Assembly (NCBI GenBank): GCA_027488335.1
Contig: JAIYBU010000217.1
Location: 1 to 42,454, forward strand
DNA from: Cytophagaceae bacterium
Lineage (GTDB): Bacteria; Bacteroidota; Bacteroidia; Cytophagales; Spirosomataceae
Direction: 5' to 3'
Length of the DNA stretch: 42,454 nucleotides
Shown: positions 1 to 9,685 of the stretch, piece after piece
How positions within the stretch are numbered: the first letter of the stretch is position 1
Layout: each line of letters starts with the position of its first letter
The notes under the pieces: model-generated
What the model was told of the DNA's origin: nothing
The model's database searches: none
The model's input: only the letters and a program-made list of their open reading frames with translations
Translations under genes and position numbers: made by a program

Positions 1-25
1 ATTATCAATTTTACAAAAAAGTATC

Positions 26-1228
26 ATGTCTGCATTAAATTTAGTCGCTGACAGAATCAATGCGTTGGAAGAATCTGCCACGCTTGGTATGTCGAAAAAG
101 TCACGTGAATTAGCGGCACAGGGACACAAAGTAATCAATCTCTCAGTTGGAGAGCCAGATTTCAAAACCCCAAAACACATTTGCGATGCTGCAAAAGCGG
201 CAATCGACGCTGGTTTTCACCACTACACGCCCGTAGCAGGTATTCCTGAACTACGAAAGGCTATTGCAGACAAGCTTAAACGTGAGAATAATATTGATTG
301 GAAACCTGAAAACATCGTTATCTCGACTGGTGCAAAGCACTCGTTGGCCAACGTTATTTCGTGTTTGATTAACCCAGGTGACGAAGTTGCTATTTTGTCG
401 CCATATTGGGTAAGTTACTCAGAAATGGTGAAATTGGCTGAAGGCAAATCGGTAATTGTAGAAGGTAAATTTGAGAATGATTTCAAAGTTACGCCTGAGC
501 AATTAGAAGCTGCTATTACTGACCGTACGAAAATTGTGATGTACGCTTCACCAAACAACCCAACAGGTTCGGTTTATAGCGAAGCAGAATTAAGAGCATT
601 AGCAGCGGTTATCGAAAAACACGAAAACGTTTTTGTCTTAGCTGATGAAATCTACGAATATATCAACTTTACGGACGAAGGACACTTTAGCATGGGTTCG
701 ATTCCATCGTTGAAAGACCGTGTAATTACAGTAAATGGTTTTGCTAAAGGTTTTGCCATGACTGGCTGGCGTTTAGGCTACATTGCCGCAGCAAAATGGA
801 TTGCTGATGCCGTAGAAAAACTTCAAGGACAAGTAACGTCAGGTACAAACTCAATCGCTCAACGTGCAGCGGTGGTAGCTTGGGACGATACTGCAGCGGC
901 TGAATCAATGAAATTGGCGTACTTACGTCGTCGTGATTTAGTGGTTGGTTTATTGAGAGAAATTCCAGGTTTTAAAGTAAATATGCCTGATGGAGCTTTT
1001 TACGCATTCCCTGATGTAAGTTATTATTTCGAAAAATCTGACGGAAACGTAACCATCAAAGATGCTGACCAATTGTGTATGTGGTTGCTCGAAACAGCTC
1101 ACGTAGCACTCGTAGGTGGTGGTTCGTTTGGTGCTCCAAATTGCTTACGTTTATCAACGGCTGCCTCTGACGAAGCTTTGACAGAAGCCGTAGCAAGAGT
1201 AAAAGCAGCTTTGGCAACATTGAAGTAA
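26..1228 (+). CDS. Pyridoxal-phosphate aminotransferase, class I (aspartate aminotransferase type)
   Basis: A 400-residue fold-type I aminotransferase, probably transferring the amino group between aspartate (or a related amino acid) and 2-oxoglutarate in the cytosol. Visible signatures are the SVGEPDF start of the substrate-binding region, PNNPTG at about residues 176-181, and the PLP-binding lysine K241 in AKGFAMTGWRLGY, where TGWRLGY is typical of the AspC Ib subgroup. Length is normal for the family. Only 25 bases upstream are visible, so its promoter cannot be assessed. A strong hairpin follows the stop. The exact amino-acid preference (aspartate, prephenate or broader) cannot be read from sequence. 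Confidence 0.9.
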   Translation: MSALNLVADRINALEESATLGMSKKSRELAAQGHKVINLSVGEPDFKTPKHICDAAKAAIDAGFHHYTPVAGIPELRKAIADKLKRENNIDWKPENIVISTGAKHSLANVISCLINPGDEVAILSPYWVSYSEMVKLAEGKSVIVEGKFENDFKVTPEQLEAAITDRTKIVMYASPNNPTGSVYSEAELRALAAVIEKHENVFVLADEIYEYINFTDEGHFSMGSIPSLKDRVITVNGFAKGFAMTGWRLGYIAAAKWIADAVEKLQGQVTSGTNSIAQRAAVVAWDDTAAAESMKLAYLRRRDLVVGLLREIPGFKVNMPDGAFYAFPDVSYYFEKSDGNVTIKDADQLCMWLLETAHVALVGGGSFGAPNCLRLSTAASDEALTEAVARVKAALATLK

Positions 1229-1245
1229 TATTTTGTCAATATTAA

Positions 1246-1281
1246 GGGCGGCATCGTTTCGAGCGATGCCGCCCTTTTTTT
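1246..1281 (+). terminator. Rho-independent terminator after the aminotransferase
   Basis: An 11-bp perfect GC-rich stem (GGGCGGCATCG / CGATGCCGCCC) with a short loop is followed by seven Ts. It sits between convergent genes and its T run overlaps the stop codon of the acetyltransferase on the other strand. Confidence 0.9.
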
Positions 1282-1858
1282 ATGCTCTCCAATCCCAAAC
1301 CACTACTCGCCAAACTTCGCCAAGAGAAGCATCATGGAAATCCTTTACAGGGATAAAACCTACTCGTGCGTGAGCTTTCAATGAGCGAGTATTATTGGTT
1401 GAAATATCAGTTACGCACATTTCAAATTTAGCAGACAGTTCCTCTCGGAGTTTCTGATACATTCCATCAAAAAAACCCATACTGCGGTAGCCCTCTCCTA
1501 CGCAAACTTGCCCCATTACTACGTAATTAAAATCTTTTAGCTTTTGGTTGTCGTAGTCGATTTCATCAATAGCCTCAAATAACGTTTTTAATTCTGGTAC
1601 ACCGTTTCTGAATTGTGGCAACATCGCCAAACAATACGCTACAACCGTATCTCCATCTTTTACAATTACGCTCGGTTGAGCATCATTCATGGCTTTTAAG
1701 ACCGAGTATTCATGCTCGACCGTTACAAATCCTTGGCTTTGGATTTGTTCGGGCGAAAGGTTTTTCTTGAGGTTTTTTTGTTGAAGTGCTAAAATTCCTC
1801 TAACATCATCGTCACTTTGGACGGTCGTAATAATAGGTTTTATCGTTGATTCGTGCAT
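1280..1858 (-). CDS. GNAT family N-acetyltransferase
   Basis: About 192 residues with the GNAT fold: a middle strand and CoA-binding stretch VCVGEGYRSMGFFDGMYQKL (motif A) followed by the usual NTRSLKAHARVGF helix (motif B), where acetyltransferases have N-x-x-S/A-x-x-L-Y-x-x-x-G-F. It presumably transfers an acyl group from acyl-CoA to an amine; the acceptor is unknown. The reading frame can be extended seven codons to a TTG, but I chose the ATG at 1858 as the more plausible start. It is a single gene, convergent with the aminotransferase and divergent from the lactonase-like gene. Confidence 0.8.
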   Translation of the reverse strand: MHESTIKPIITTVQSDDDVRGILALQQKNLKKNLSPEQIQSQGFVTVEHEYSVLKAMNDAQPSVIVKDGDTVVAYCLAMLPQFRNGVPELKTLFEAIDEIDYDNQKLKDFNYVVMGQVCVGEGYRSMGFFDGMYQKLREELSAKFEMCVTDISTNNTRSLKAHARVGFIPVKDFHDASLGEVWRVVVWDWRA

Positions 1859-1968
1859 AGTAAAGTTTGAAAGGTGCAATTAAGGCACGATTGAAATGAT
1901 TTACAAGATTTCGGAGATTGAATTTTTATTTTATAGAATCTAAACGTAAGTTGTCCATCAAATTAATC

Positions 1969-1999
1969 TTGAAATCAAGATAATCTTAGTATATCTTTG
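1969..1999 (+). promoter_or_regulatory. Bacteroidota-type promoter for the lactonase-like gene
   Basis: TATCTTTG at 1992-1999 matches the TAnnTTTG -7 element. CTTG at 1968-1971, 20 nt upstream, is a 3/4 match to the -33 TTTG. A small inverted repeat (ATCTTG aaat CAAGAT, 1966-1981) lies at and just inside the -33 element and could be an operator. The ATG at 2038 follows after a leader of roughly 30 nt. Confidence 0.5.
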
Positions 2000-2037
2000 G
2001 AAAAAATAATTAAACTACGCCATTTATTCCTCTATTC

Positions 2038-3231
2038 ATGAACTTCAAACAAGCTTTAGTTACCTTCTTTGGTAGCCTATTATTTTTGCCACAAATTAGC
2101 AAATCTCAGTCGAAAGATGAACAATACCTAATCGTTGGTACGTACACACGCCCCAGTACTAAAAACCCAAGTGAAGGTATTTATGTTTATAAATTCAATA
2201 CCGCTACTGGCGAATCTAGTGCCGTTAGTAAAGCCACTGGCATCAAAAATCCATCATTTTTGACAGTTTCTCCCGACCAAAAATTTGTTTACGCTGTCAC
2301 CGAAACAAGCGATGGCTCGGTTACGGCTTACAGTTTTGATAAAAAATCAGGAAATTTAACTAAACTCAATACCCAATCGTCGGGCGGAGCAGACCCTTGC
2401 CATATTTCTATTGATAAAACAGGGAAATGGATTTTGGTAGGAAATTATTCGGGAGGAAATTTATCTGTTTTACCAGTTGAAGCTGATGGTTCGCTTGGAA
2501 AAGCAACTCAAACCATTAATCACGAAGGTAAAGGCCCGAATGCTGGACGTCAAGAAAAACCGCACGTTCATTCGGTAAATATAGCCCCTAATAATCGAGA
2601 TGTTTTTGTGCCAGATTTGGGCATTGATAAAATCATGACGTATCGTTTAGATGCCAAAAACGGTAAACTTTTGGAAGGAAAATCAGCTTTTACGAAAGTA
2701 GCCGATGGTTCGGGGCCTCGCCATTTTACGATTCATCCAAACGGTAAATTTGCCTATGTGATTCAAGAACTAAGTAGCACTGTTACGGCCTTTAATTATG
2801 TTTCAGGAAAACTATCTCCTATTCAGACAATCACTACGCTTGCAAAAGATTTTAAAGATAAAAACAAGAGTTTTTGTGCCGATATTCATATCTCGCCCGA
2901 TGGTAAGTTTTTGTATGGTTCAAATCGCTTTGTAGATGCAGGTAATAAAAATGGCGTTTTTGCTCCTAATAATACGACTGATACAATAGTTATGTATAGC
3001 ATTGACCCAAAAACTGGAAAACTGACCTATATCGGTAACGAACCAGTTTTAGGCAAAATACCTCGTAATTTTATGATTACACCCAACGGAAAATTTGTTT
3101 TGGTAGCCAACCAAGAAACAGATAATATTACGATTTTCAAAAGAGATACCAAAACAGGAAAATTATCACCAACTGACAAACAAATTGATGTTCCTGTACC
3201 TGTTTGTTTGAAGATGGTGAGTGTAAATTAA
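2038..3231 (+). CDS. Secreted lactonase-like seven-bladed beta-propeller (6-phosphogluconolactonase/carboxymuconate cyclase family)
   Basis: 397 residues with an N-terminal signal sequence (about residues 1-23, ending near SKSQS) and a beta-propeller of the lactonase family (Pfam Lactonase). Repeated blades are visible, each with a turn such as SPDQKFVY, HPNGKFAYV, SPDGKFLYG and TPNGKFVLV followed by a Y/F-N/D-x-x-x-G-K/E strand pair (YKFNTATGE, YSIDPKTGKL, FKRDTKTGKL). Cytosolic relatives hydrolyse 6-phosphogluconolactone. The export signal makes that substrate unlikely here, so the true substrate is unknown and could be an extracellular or periplasmic sugar lactone. It is a single gene preceded by a candidate promoter. 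Confidence 0.8.
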   Translation: MNFKQALVTFFGSLLFLPQISKSQSKDEQYLIVGTYTRPSTKNPSEGIYVYKFNTATGESSAVSKATGIKNPSFLTVSPDQKFVYAVTETSDGSVTAYSFDKKSGNLTKLNTQSSGGADPCHISIDKTGKWILVGNYSGGNLSVLPVEADGSLGKATQTINHEGKGPNAGRQEKPHVHSVNIAPNNRDVFVPDLGIDKIMTYRLDAKNGKLLEGKSAFTKVADGSGPRHFTIHPNGKFAYVIQELSSTVTAFNYVSGKLSPIQTITTLAKDFKDKNKSFCADIHISPDGKFLYGSNRFVDAGNKNGVFAPNNTTDTIVMYSIDPKTGKLTYIGNEPVLGKIPRNFMITPNGKFVLVANQETDNITIFKRDTKTGKLSPTDKQIDVPVPVCLKMVSVN

Positions 3232-3234
3232 TAT

Positions 3235-3304
3235 TTTGTAGCACAAGGTTGTCAAACAGCGAAACAAGTTAGCATCGGAGTTGCGGACAACCTTGTGCTA
3301 CAAA
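3235..3304. repeat. Long inverted repeat between convergent genes
   Basis: Two perfectly complementary 19-nt arms (3235-3253 and 3286-3304, left arm TTTGTAGCACAAGGTTGTC) enclose a 32-nt loop. It fills the gap between the lactonase-like gene and the TonB receptor, ending two bases before the receptor's stop codon. No T run follows, so it is not a textbook intrinsic terminator. The outer bases TTTGTAGCACA closely match those of the palindrome at 31291-31331. Confidence 0.85.
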
Positions 3305-3306
3305 TC

Positions 3307-5400
3307 TTACAAAAACAAACTCAAACTCGCACCAAACTGCCAATTTCTTGGCATTGAGGCATTGAAATAGCGATTTCCTACGGCGTTGATGTCGTTGCCG
3401 AGGCTATATACTTCATTGAGTAGATTATCGCCTGCGGTATAAATATTCAAGCCAATTCGCTCGAAGTTTTTACGATAACCTATTCTTGCATTCAACAATT
3501 TATAAGAATTGGCATAAACCGTGTTTGCATCGTTGAGCGGAATGCGGTCAGTAAAATTGAGGGTTGAGTTGAGGTAGAAACCCATTTTTGTTTGTAAATC
3601 TACGCCCGAAACCCATACTTGACGAGGCACACCCGTAAGTGCATTTCCTGATAAATCGGTTTTGAGTTGGAGATAGTTTTTGAAGCTATAATCATTGAAC
3701 GTATAACTCGTGAAAACTCGTAATTCTTGAATAAATTCTTTATCAATATTTTTGATAATCAAGCTATTTAATAACAATTCAAGTCCGTTTTGAAGTGTGC
3801 TTCCTGCATTCGTAAAAATCTCTCTTCCTGCATTATCGGTTCGACGAACGATAGTATTTTTTAGGCGAAAAGAATAGGCCGTAATATCAAAATTGATTCG
3901 TTTTTTTAGCAGATTTCCACGAGTACCGATTTCGTAGTTAATACCTTTTTCGGGAGCGAGCGATGGCACAAACGTGCTGGTTTGATAACCACTGATGTAT
4001 TCGGTAACCGTTGGCGGAGAAAAACCACTACTCACACTCGCAAAAACCGAGATTTTATCTTGTATTTTCTTCAAAAGGGCAATTCTTGGCAAAAATGCGG
4101 CTGGCAATACCTCAGAAATTGGCTTTATTTTCGGAGCATCCGACAAACGAGTAAAATCATATTTGAAACGATTATAACTGCCGCCAATCGTCAGGATAAA
4201 ATTTTGTGGCAAGTCGGTTTCGAGCTGACCAAACAAGAAATAATTCCAAGCTGCTACATTATCGTTGGTTTGCAAGGTATCAATTACGCCTGCTTTATTG
4301 CCAAAATTACGAATCACCCAAGCTGATTTTTGTAGTTCACCACCCACAGTTAAGCGATTTTTCAGACTCCCAACATCAAACGAATAATTCATTCGACTTC
4401 TTCCGCCAAAAGTTTGTTCGTTACGAATTTCATAATTCGTAATAAATGGGTTTCGGAGTTCAGAAATCGTTCCGTAAATACTCGTCACGTTTGTCCAACG
4501 AGCATTCAAACGGTACTCTTGTGAAACACCAATATTAAATAATTTCTGATAAATTCCTGCTTTTTGCTGAATCGGACTTGGCAAAGTAGCCGTGGCTAAA
4601 CGTGCCTGACTTGGGTCTTTTTCAAACTGTGCCTGCGTAAGTCCACCAGGGGTTTGGTAATGAATATCGGAGTATAATGTGCTTATATTTAAGGTTTTGT
4701 TGGGCGAAACAAAATAACTCGAACGCCAACTTAACACATCACGCACGGCCGCACTATTTTGTCGGTAACCGTCGGTTTGGGCGTGGGCATAACTTAATAC
4801 CGAATTGACTTTTTCGGAAGCAACATTCCACGAAAGATTTCTATTTTGCAAGCCATAACTACCATAAGCTACGCCAGTGTTGATGTAATTTGTATGCCCT
4901 TTTCGAGCATTATTTCCATCAGCCTTTGATGCTCCGAGTAATATAACGCCACCTGTCCCTGCTCCGTAAATACTTCCTGCGGGACCTTTAATTACTTCGA
5001 TATTGCCGATGGTATTCATATCAAGCGAGTTTAGAAAAGTATTTCCATTACCATCGGTCAGCGGAATATCATTCCAATAAACTTTTACATTACGAACCCC
5101 AAAAGGCGAACGAAGCGAACTTCCACGAATGGCTAAACGATAGCTCCCTAGCGAGCGTTCTTCCATGCGTACACCTGGCAACGTATTAAAAACTGGCACG
5201 AGCGAAGTATTTTCAAAACGTTGTATATCTTTGATAGTAAGCACATTAACCGATGCGGCAGTTTCGCTCAACTTGCGTTCGGTTTCAAAACCACGCACCA
5301 CAACTTCGTTGAGTTGTTTGGTAGAATCAGCTTTTTGAGCGAAACAATTTAGAGCAATGAGAGCAATAAAAAGAGTATTAGAAAAGTAAGTTTTAAGCAT
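3307..5400 (-). CDS. TonB-dependent outer-membrane receptor
   Basis: 697 residues: signal peptide (about 1-22), a TonB-box-like region (LNEVVVRGFETERKLSETAASVNVLT), a plug domain with GPAGSIYGAGTGGVILL near residues 140-156, then a 22-strand-type barrel ending in an aromatic-terminated last strand (NWQFGASLSLFL). It should import a scarce ligand such as an iron chelate, vitamin or other small molecule, powered by TonB-ExbBD. There is no SusD partner, no carboxypeptidase-like N-terminal domain and no adjacent riboswitch, so the ligand cannot be named. It begins 22 bases after comEC and may be the last gene of the minus-strand group 9560-3307. Confidence 0.9.
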   Translation of the reverse strand: MLKTYFSNTLFIALIALNCFAQKADSTKQLNEVVVRGFETERKLSETAASVNVLTIKDIQRFENTSLVPVFNTLPGVRMEERSLGSYRLAIRGSSLRSPFGVRNVKVYWNDIPLTDGNGNTFLNSLDMNTIGNIEVIKGPAGSIYGAGTGGVILLGASKADGNNARKGHTNYINTGVAYGSYGLQNRNLSWNVASEKVNSVLSYAHAQTDGYRQNSAAVRDVLSWRSSYFVSPNKTLNISTLYSDIHYQTPGGLTQAQFEKDPSQARLATATLPSPIQQKAGIYQKLFNIGVSQEYRLNARWTNVTSIYGTISELRNPFITNYEIRNEQTFGGRSRMNYSFDVGSLKNRLTVGGELQKSAWVIRNFGNKAGVIDTLQTNDNVAAWNYFLFGQLETDLPQNFILTIGGSYNRFKYDFTRLSDAPKIKPISEVLPAAFLPRIALLKKIQDKISVFASVSSGFSPPTVTEYISGYQTSTFVPSLAPEKGINYEIGTRGNLLKKRINFDITAYSFRLKNTIVRRTDNAGREIFTNAGSTLQNGLELLLNSLIIKNIDKEFIQELRVFTSYTFNDYSFKNYLQLKTDLSGNALTGVPRQVWVSGVDLQTKMGFYLNSTLNFTDRIPLNDANTVYANSYKLLNARIGYRKNFERIGLNIYTAGDNLLNEVYSLGNDINAVGNRYFNASMPRNWQFGASLSLFL

Positions 5401-5422
5401 TTGGAAGTTCTAAAAATTGTAA

Positions 5423-7477
5423 TTATTCATTAATCGAAAAAGCACCTGTATCGTACAAAGAAATAAGATTAAGGTGTAGGCTATCGGCTTGGTGTTTGAG
5501 GTTTTCTACTACGTATCGTTTGTTGGAATCATCGACAATGATTAAGCCCGTTTGGAATTTACTGAATGCTGGCCCTAACTTCCGAATGGCATTATTTGAA
5601 AGCAACACGTAATCGGCGTTCCCTTGTAAATTACCGTTAAACTTTTGTTGTAGCCACAAAATTCGTTTTCCCTCAAAATCCAGAAAAGTTACGCCTTGTT
5701 TGTTTGCGTACTGATTTAACGCTAAATAGTTTTTGTTAGCAACTCCGTGTTTATCATAATAGTTTTTGAGGTGGAAATTATAGATTTTAGGGCTATTGAG
5801 CAAAGATGTATCGGCAATGAACGTAGCTGATTTTCCATCAATAATACTAATCCCCGATTTCTTTGGAATAAAGTGAAAAGTCAATGCTTTTTGCTGGCTT
5901 TGGAAATAATCTTCAACAATATTAAGACAAACTAAAATACTCATAATCACCAAACTAACTCGCAGATATTTGATTTCTGAACGAAGAAAAAAGAAAATGA
6001 TTAGCATTATTGTTGTATACAAAAACAGCATTTCGGGAATCGACATCGAAAAACCTTTTAATGTAGCAAAAGGTAGTTTTTCTACGAGAAAAATGCTTTT
6101 ATTGAGCCAAACCAACGAATATTTTAAGATAAAGGTAACGATATCAGATAGAATCGGAATTGGGGCAACCATCAATAAAAGTAAACCCGCAGGTAAAACC
6201 GCAAATGAGAAAAACGCCACAAATGGATTGGCAATAAGAAAAAACGTCGGGAATTGATGAAAATAATAAATACTCAACGGAAAAGTAAATAACTGTGCCG
6301 AAAAACAAACGCACGTGCCTTCCCAAATGCTTCTAATAATCGGATTGTTGGGCGTAACGAGTTGGTTCAGATAAGGATGCAAGAAAACAATGCCAATAAT
6401 GGCTAAATACGACAACTGAAAACCGACATCAATCAACCAGTAAGGATTCCAACAAAGTAGCAAAAGTGCAGAAATAGCAAGCGTATTATAAATATTTTGT
6501 CGGCGGTCGATGGCAGTTCCGATTTGAATAAACGAAAACATTACCGTTGCTCGCAAAACAGTCGAAGAAAGTCCAGTAAAAACAGCATATCCCCACAAAA
6601 ATAGAATTACGACCAAAGCAAAGGTTTGTTTTCCGTACTTTCCCCATTTTTTAATCCAACCCAACATCCAGCCGAGAAATAAAAACAAGATTCCGACGTG
6701 CATTCCCGACACTGAGAGTACATGAATTGCCCCTGAAGCAGAATAGGCATCGAGCAGTTCATTATCAATATCATCACGCAAACCAACGACCATTGCACTC
6801 GCTACGCCATATTCGTTGGGTGTTTGAATTCGAGCCTTAAAAACGCTATCGGCATACTGATTAGCTTTATATGAAAACTCCAGAATTTGAGAAGGTGCTT
6901 CGTGACCAATTTTGATGAATTCTTGTCCCCACAAAAAATGGTGGGCATAAATCCCCCGATACTGCATAAACCTACGGTAATCAAATTCTTCGGGATTTTT
7001 AGGTGCTTCTACCTCACGAGGCATATCTTTTATCAGAAAAATATCGCCGTATTGAGGTTTTTCAGACTCTTGTCGGTTGAAATAAAGGAGCGTTTTACCA
7101 GTAGAATTTTGCCATTTACCATCCACTTTTATGGCGTTTATTTCCGCTTCAACTTTATAGGTTTTGGGTTTGGTTTCGGCATTTGAAATGATAACAGCTT
7201 GATAATGAGTAAACTGCGGCAAATTAGTATAATGTCTTGACTGATTGATAGCGGTTTTCTGATGAGTGAGCAGCCAACCAGCCAAGAAAATTATAAGCAT
7301 GAGGGTTATTCCACGCAGAATATTTTTTTGCGTAAAAATTGACGCGATGAAGACAATCAATAAACCGCCAATCAAGTAATAGATAATGCTTGAAAATAAC
7401 TGTGTTTGCAAATACACAGTTATTCCCAAAACAAAAAACAACAAATATCTGACTACTGGAAAAGCGGTGAATTTCAT
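5423..7477 (-). CDS. comEC: ComEC/Rec2 family DNA-uptake channel protein
   Basis: 684 residues with several hydrophobic segments at the N terminus, an OB-like soluble stretch (about 70-190, DUF4131 type) and the multi-helix Competence domain containing HVLSVSGMHVGILF at about residues 252-265, the hallmark of ComEC. In competent bacteria this inner-membrane channel passes single-stranded DNA into the cytosol. The C-terminal 150 residues do not show the metallo-beta-lactamase HxHxDH motif of the Bacillus form, as is common in Bacteroidota. Its ATG overlaps the TGA of the upstream esterase (ATGA), indicating translational coupling. No other competence gene is in the window. Confidence 0.88.
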   Translation of the reverse strand: MKFTAFPVVRYLLFFVLGITVYLQTQLFSSIIYYLIGGLLIVFIASIFTQKNILRGITLMLIIFLAGWLLTHQKTAINQSRHYTNLPQFTHYQAVIISNAETKPKTYKVEAEINAIKVDGKWQNSTGKTLLYFNRQESEKPQYGDIFLIKDMPREVEAPKNPEEFDYRRFMQYRGIYAHHFLWGQEFIKIGHEAPSQILEFSYKANQYADSVFKARIQTPNEYGVASAMVVGLRDDIDNELLDAYSASGAIHVLSVSGMHVGILFLFLGWMLGWIKKWGKYGKQTFALVVILFLWGYAVFTGLSSTVLRATVMFSFIQIGTAIDRRQNIYNTLAISALLLLCWNPYWLIDVGFQLSYLAIIGIVFLHPYLNQLVTPNNPIIRSIWEGTCVCFSAQLFTFPLSIYYFHQFPTFFLIANPFVAFFSFAVLPAGLLLLMVAPIPILSDIVTFILKYSLVWLNKSIFLVEKLPFATLKGFSMSIPEMLFLYTTIMLIIFFFLRSEIKYLRVSLVIMSILVCLNIVEDYFQSQQKALTFHFIPKKSGISIIDGKSATFIADTSLLNSPKIYNFHLKNYYDKHGVANKNYLALNQYANKQGVTFLDFEGKRILWLQQKFNGNLQGNADYVLLSNNAIRKLGPAFSKFQTGLIIVDDSNKRYVVENLKHQADSLHLNLISLYDTGAFSINE

Positions 7478-8766
7478 TTCTTGATTAATTTATCGAGTAA
7501 CCAATTTTGGATAACTTCATTCTCTTCAGGAAAAGTCCAATGACCTGTTTCTTGGTATAATTTCAATTCTTTTGGCGAAGAAATTGAATTATAGGCCGCC
7601 CACATTGAGGTCGGTGGACAAGTTTCGTCATTGAAACCCATCGAATAAATGCACGGAACTTTAAGGTTTTTGGCAAAATTTACCACATCATAATAAGCCG
7701 CTGTTTTGATTTTCGCTTCGGTATTATGGTGCGGATTATTTTTATCAAAAATATGTGGCCAACCACCCGCACGACCTTTCAAGTATCCAACCATATCAGA
7801 CATGGCAGGGTAAGTCGGAGCCGTCCACTTCACACGAGAATCAAGAGCAGCCGTAATAATCGACAACGCCCCGCCTTGACTTCCGCCAACCACGGCCAAA
7901 TTTGTGCCATCAAATTGTGGTAAACTTACCAAAAAATCATTGGCACGCACACAACCCATAAATACTTTTTTGTAGTAATACTGGTCACGGTTATCCAGAT
8001 TGTAAGTCCAATAACCACTAAGTGCGGCCGCTCCTAAGTCGGTGTAAACGCCCAAATCCATCGTCACGGGAATTCCATGAATGCCAATTTCCAAGGTAAT
8101 TACTCCTTTTTCGGCAGTTCTGACATCACCTGCATACGGACGCACGCCCGCACCTGGTACACGCAATAAAGCTGGATATTTTCCTTCTTTTTTAGGTACA
8201 CACAAGATTCCATACAAGCGAGTGGTACCACCTTCTTTATAATTTTGGAGGTTTAGGTGGTAAACATTTACCGTTTCGGTGCATCGTTCGGGCAGCAAAG
8301 TCATTTTTGCATCTATTGGTACTTTGGCGAGATTTGCCTTTGCTTTATTCCAAAATTCATTAAAATCGCTTGGCATTTCAACAGCTGGTTGAATTTTTTC
8401 GGGTTCAAAAGCTGCCGTTGCCAGGTTTCGGTATTCTTTCCCATCGACTTTGGCAATAACTGTACAACGCAAAAAGCCCGAAGTTGTCATTGTTCCACCA
8501 TCGAGTTTTATCACACCCTCTTTCAAAACCGCACTATCTTTCTTTGTTTCAAACTTTTCTGGCCCAATTTGGTAGGTAATTTTTGTATTTTTCAAAGGAT
8601 TTCCCCATTTCAGAACCGTTACTGAAAAAGTTACTTTTTCACCGATTTTATACGTCCAATCGTCGTGGTCGGGTGCAACCATTACTTTTATCATTTGGGT
8701 AGCTGGTTGAGCAAAAGCCAAACTACTGACAAGCAGAAAGGAGAGAATATAAACGAGTTTTTTCAT
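7474..8766 (-). CDS. Secreted acetyl-xylan esterase (AXE1/cephalosporin-C deacetylase family)
   Basis: 430 residues: signal peptide MKKLVYILSFLLVSSLAFAQ, an immunoglobulin-like N-terminal domain (about 21-125), then an alpha/beta-hydrolase. The AXE1 catalytic triad is visible: serine in GGSQGGA, aspartate in GFNDETCPPTS (family consensus G-x-x-D-x-x-C-P-P-S/T) and histidine in TGHW near the end. It should remove acetyl groups from xylan-type or other acetylated sugars outside the cytosol. A longer frame reaches 8835, but the signal peptide fixes the start at the ATG at 8766. It overlaps comEC by four bases. Confidence 0.88.
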   Translation of the reverse strand: MKKLVYILSFLLVSSLAFAQPATQMIKVMVAPDHDDWTYKIGEKVTFSVTVLKWGNPLKNTKITYQIGPEKFETKKDSAVLKEGVIKLDGGTMTTSGFLRCTVIAKVDGKEYRNLATAAFEPEKIQPAVEMPSDFNEFWNKAKANLAKVPIDAKMTLLPERCTETVNVYHLNLQNYKEGGTTRLYGILCVPKKEGKYPALLRVPGAGVRPYAGDVRTAEKGVITLEIGIHGIPVTMDLGVYTDLGAAALSGYWTYNLDNRDQYYYKKVFMGCVRANDFLVSLPQFDGTNLAVVGGSQGGALSIITAALDSRVKWTAPTYPAMSDMVGYLKGRAGGWPHIFDKNNPHHNTEAKIKTAAYYDVVNFAKNLKVPCIYSMGFNDETCPPTSMWAAYNSISSPKELKLYQETGHWTFPEENEVIQNWLLDKLIKK

Positions 8767-8846
8767 TGAAAATATGATTTTAGGGTTGAATTTATGAGTT
8801 GTAAAAAATAGGTGGCTGAGCGTAGTCGAAGCCACCTATTTTTACT

Positions 8847-9560
8847 TTATTTCACTAAAAAAGGTCTGATAATTTTTGTCCACGCTGCATATCCTGCGGG
8901 CTTCATGTGTAGGCTGTCGCCCACAAAAAAATCGCCATTAATACTACCATTCGGGCGATACATCGCTGGGCGAATATCAATGTACGTAAAGTTTTTATGT
9001 TTCTTGATGTATTCCTCAATCATGGCATCGGCTTTGGCTACTTTCGACCAATCAGTCTTTCTCGAAATCGAAGGTTTCATCGAAATATAGTAAACCTTCG
9101 TTTTTGGAAGTCGATTTTGAATCAAAGTAGCCAGTTCGGCAAAATTATCGAAAACTTGTTCAGAAGTTCGTTGCGGTTTTCCCATGAAAAGGTCGTTTTC
9201 GCAGTATAAAACTATTGTTTTGGGTTTGTACGGAACAAGCATTCGCTCGGCATAATAAGTCATTTCGGGAAAAGTAGCCGCCCCAAAACCATGATTAATA
9301 ACCGCAAGTGGTGCAAAATCTTCTTTTAAAGTTTTCCAAAGTCTGATACTCGAACTTCCATAGAAAATCGTTTGGCCTTGCAGTTTTTCTAAGCCAATTT
9401 CTGCATCTTTTTTCTCATAATTTACAATTTCGCTTTCAAGACGATTGACTTTATAATCAACTTCATCGGGTGGTGCAATCGGTGTATGTATTAAGGTGCG
9501 TTGACAAGCGATGGTAAGTAAAAATAATAAAATTGGAAGAAGTAAATTCTTTTTTATCAT
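8847..9560 (-). CDS. SGNH/GDSL-type hydrolase lipoprotein
   Basis: 237 residues beginning with a lipoprotein signal whose cysteine is at about residue 19 (LTIAC). The SGNH blocks are present: GSSS (block I, catalytic serine) near residue 70, an asparagine block III in CENDL, and DSLHMKPAGY near the C terminus with the catalytic Asp and His. Members act as esterases or deacetylases on sugars and lipids; the neighbouring AXE1 esterase suggests carbohydrate deacetylation, which is inference. It lies 80 bases upstream of that esterase on the same strand and may start the transcript. A -7-like TATTTTTG lies at 9602-9609 on the minus strand. Confidence 0.82.
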   Translation of the reverse strand: MIKKNLLLPILLFLLTIACQRTLIHTPIAPPDEVDYKVNRLESEIVNYEKKDAEIGLEKLQGQTIFYGSSSIRLWKTLKEDFAPLAVINHGFGAATFPEMTYYAERMLVPYKPKTIVLYCENDLFMGKPQRTSEQVFDNFAELATLIQNRLPKTKVYYISMKPSISRKTDWSKVAKADAMIEEYIKKHKNFTYIDIRPAMYRPNGSINGDFFVGDSLHMKPAGYAAWTKIIRPFLVK

Positions 9561-9685
9561 GAGTTTTGTTAAGGTTGAATTTATGGAAGAAAATAGATTA
9601 TCAAAAATACAGAAAACACTACTGGTTTTCTAATTTATTCCCGTTCAAATTGCAAACAAGCAAATCTTGTAAATCTAATAATCTT

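Noticed and set aside
5423..7477. ComEC as truncated
   Set aside because: The missing metallo-hydrolase tail is common in Bacteroidota ComEC and the C-terminal region is otherwise continuous.
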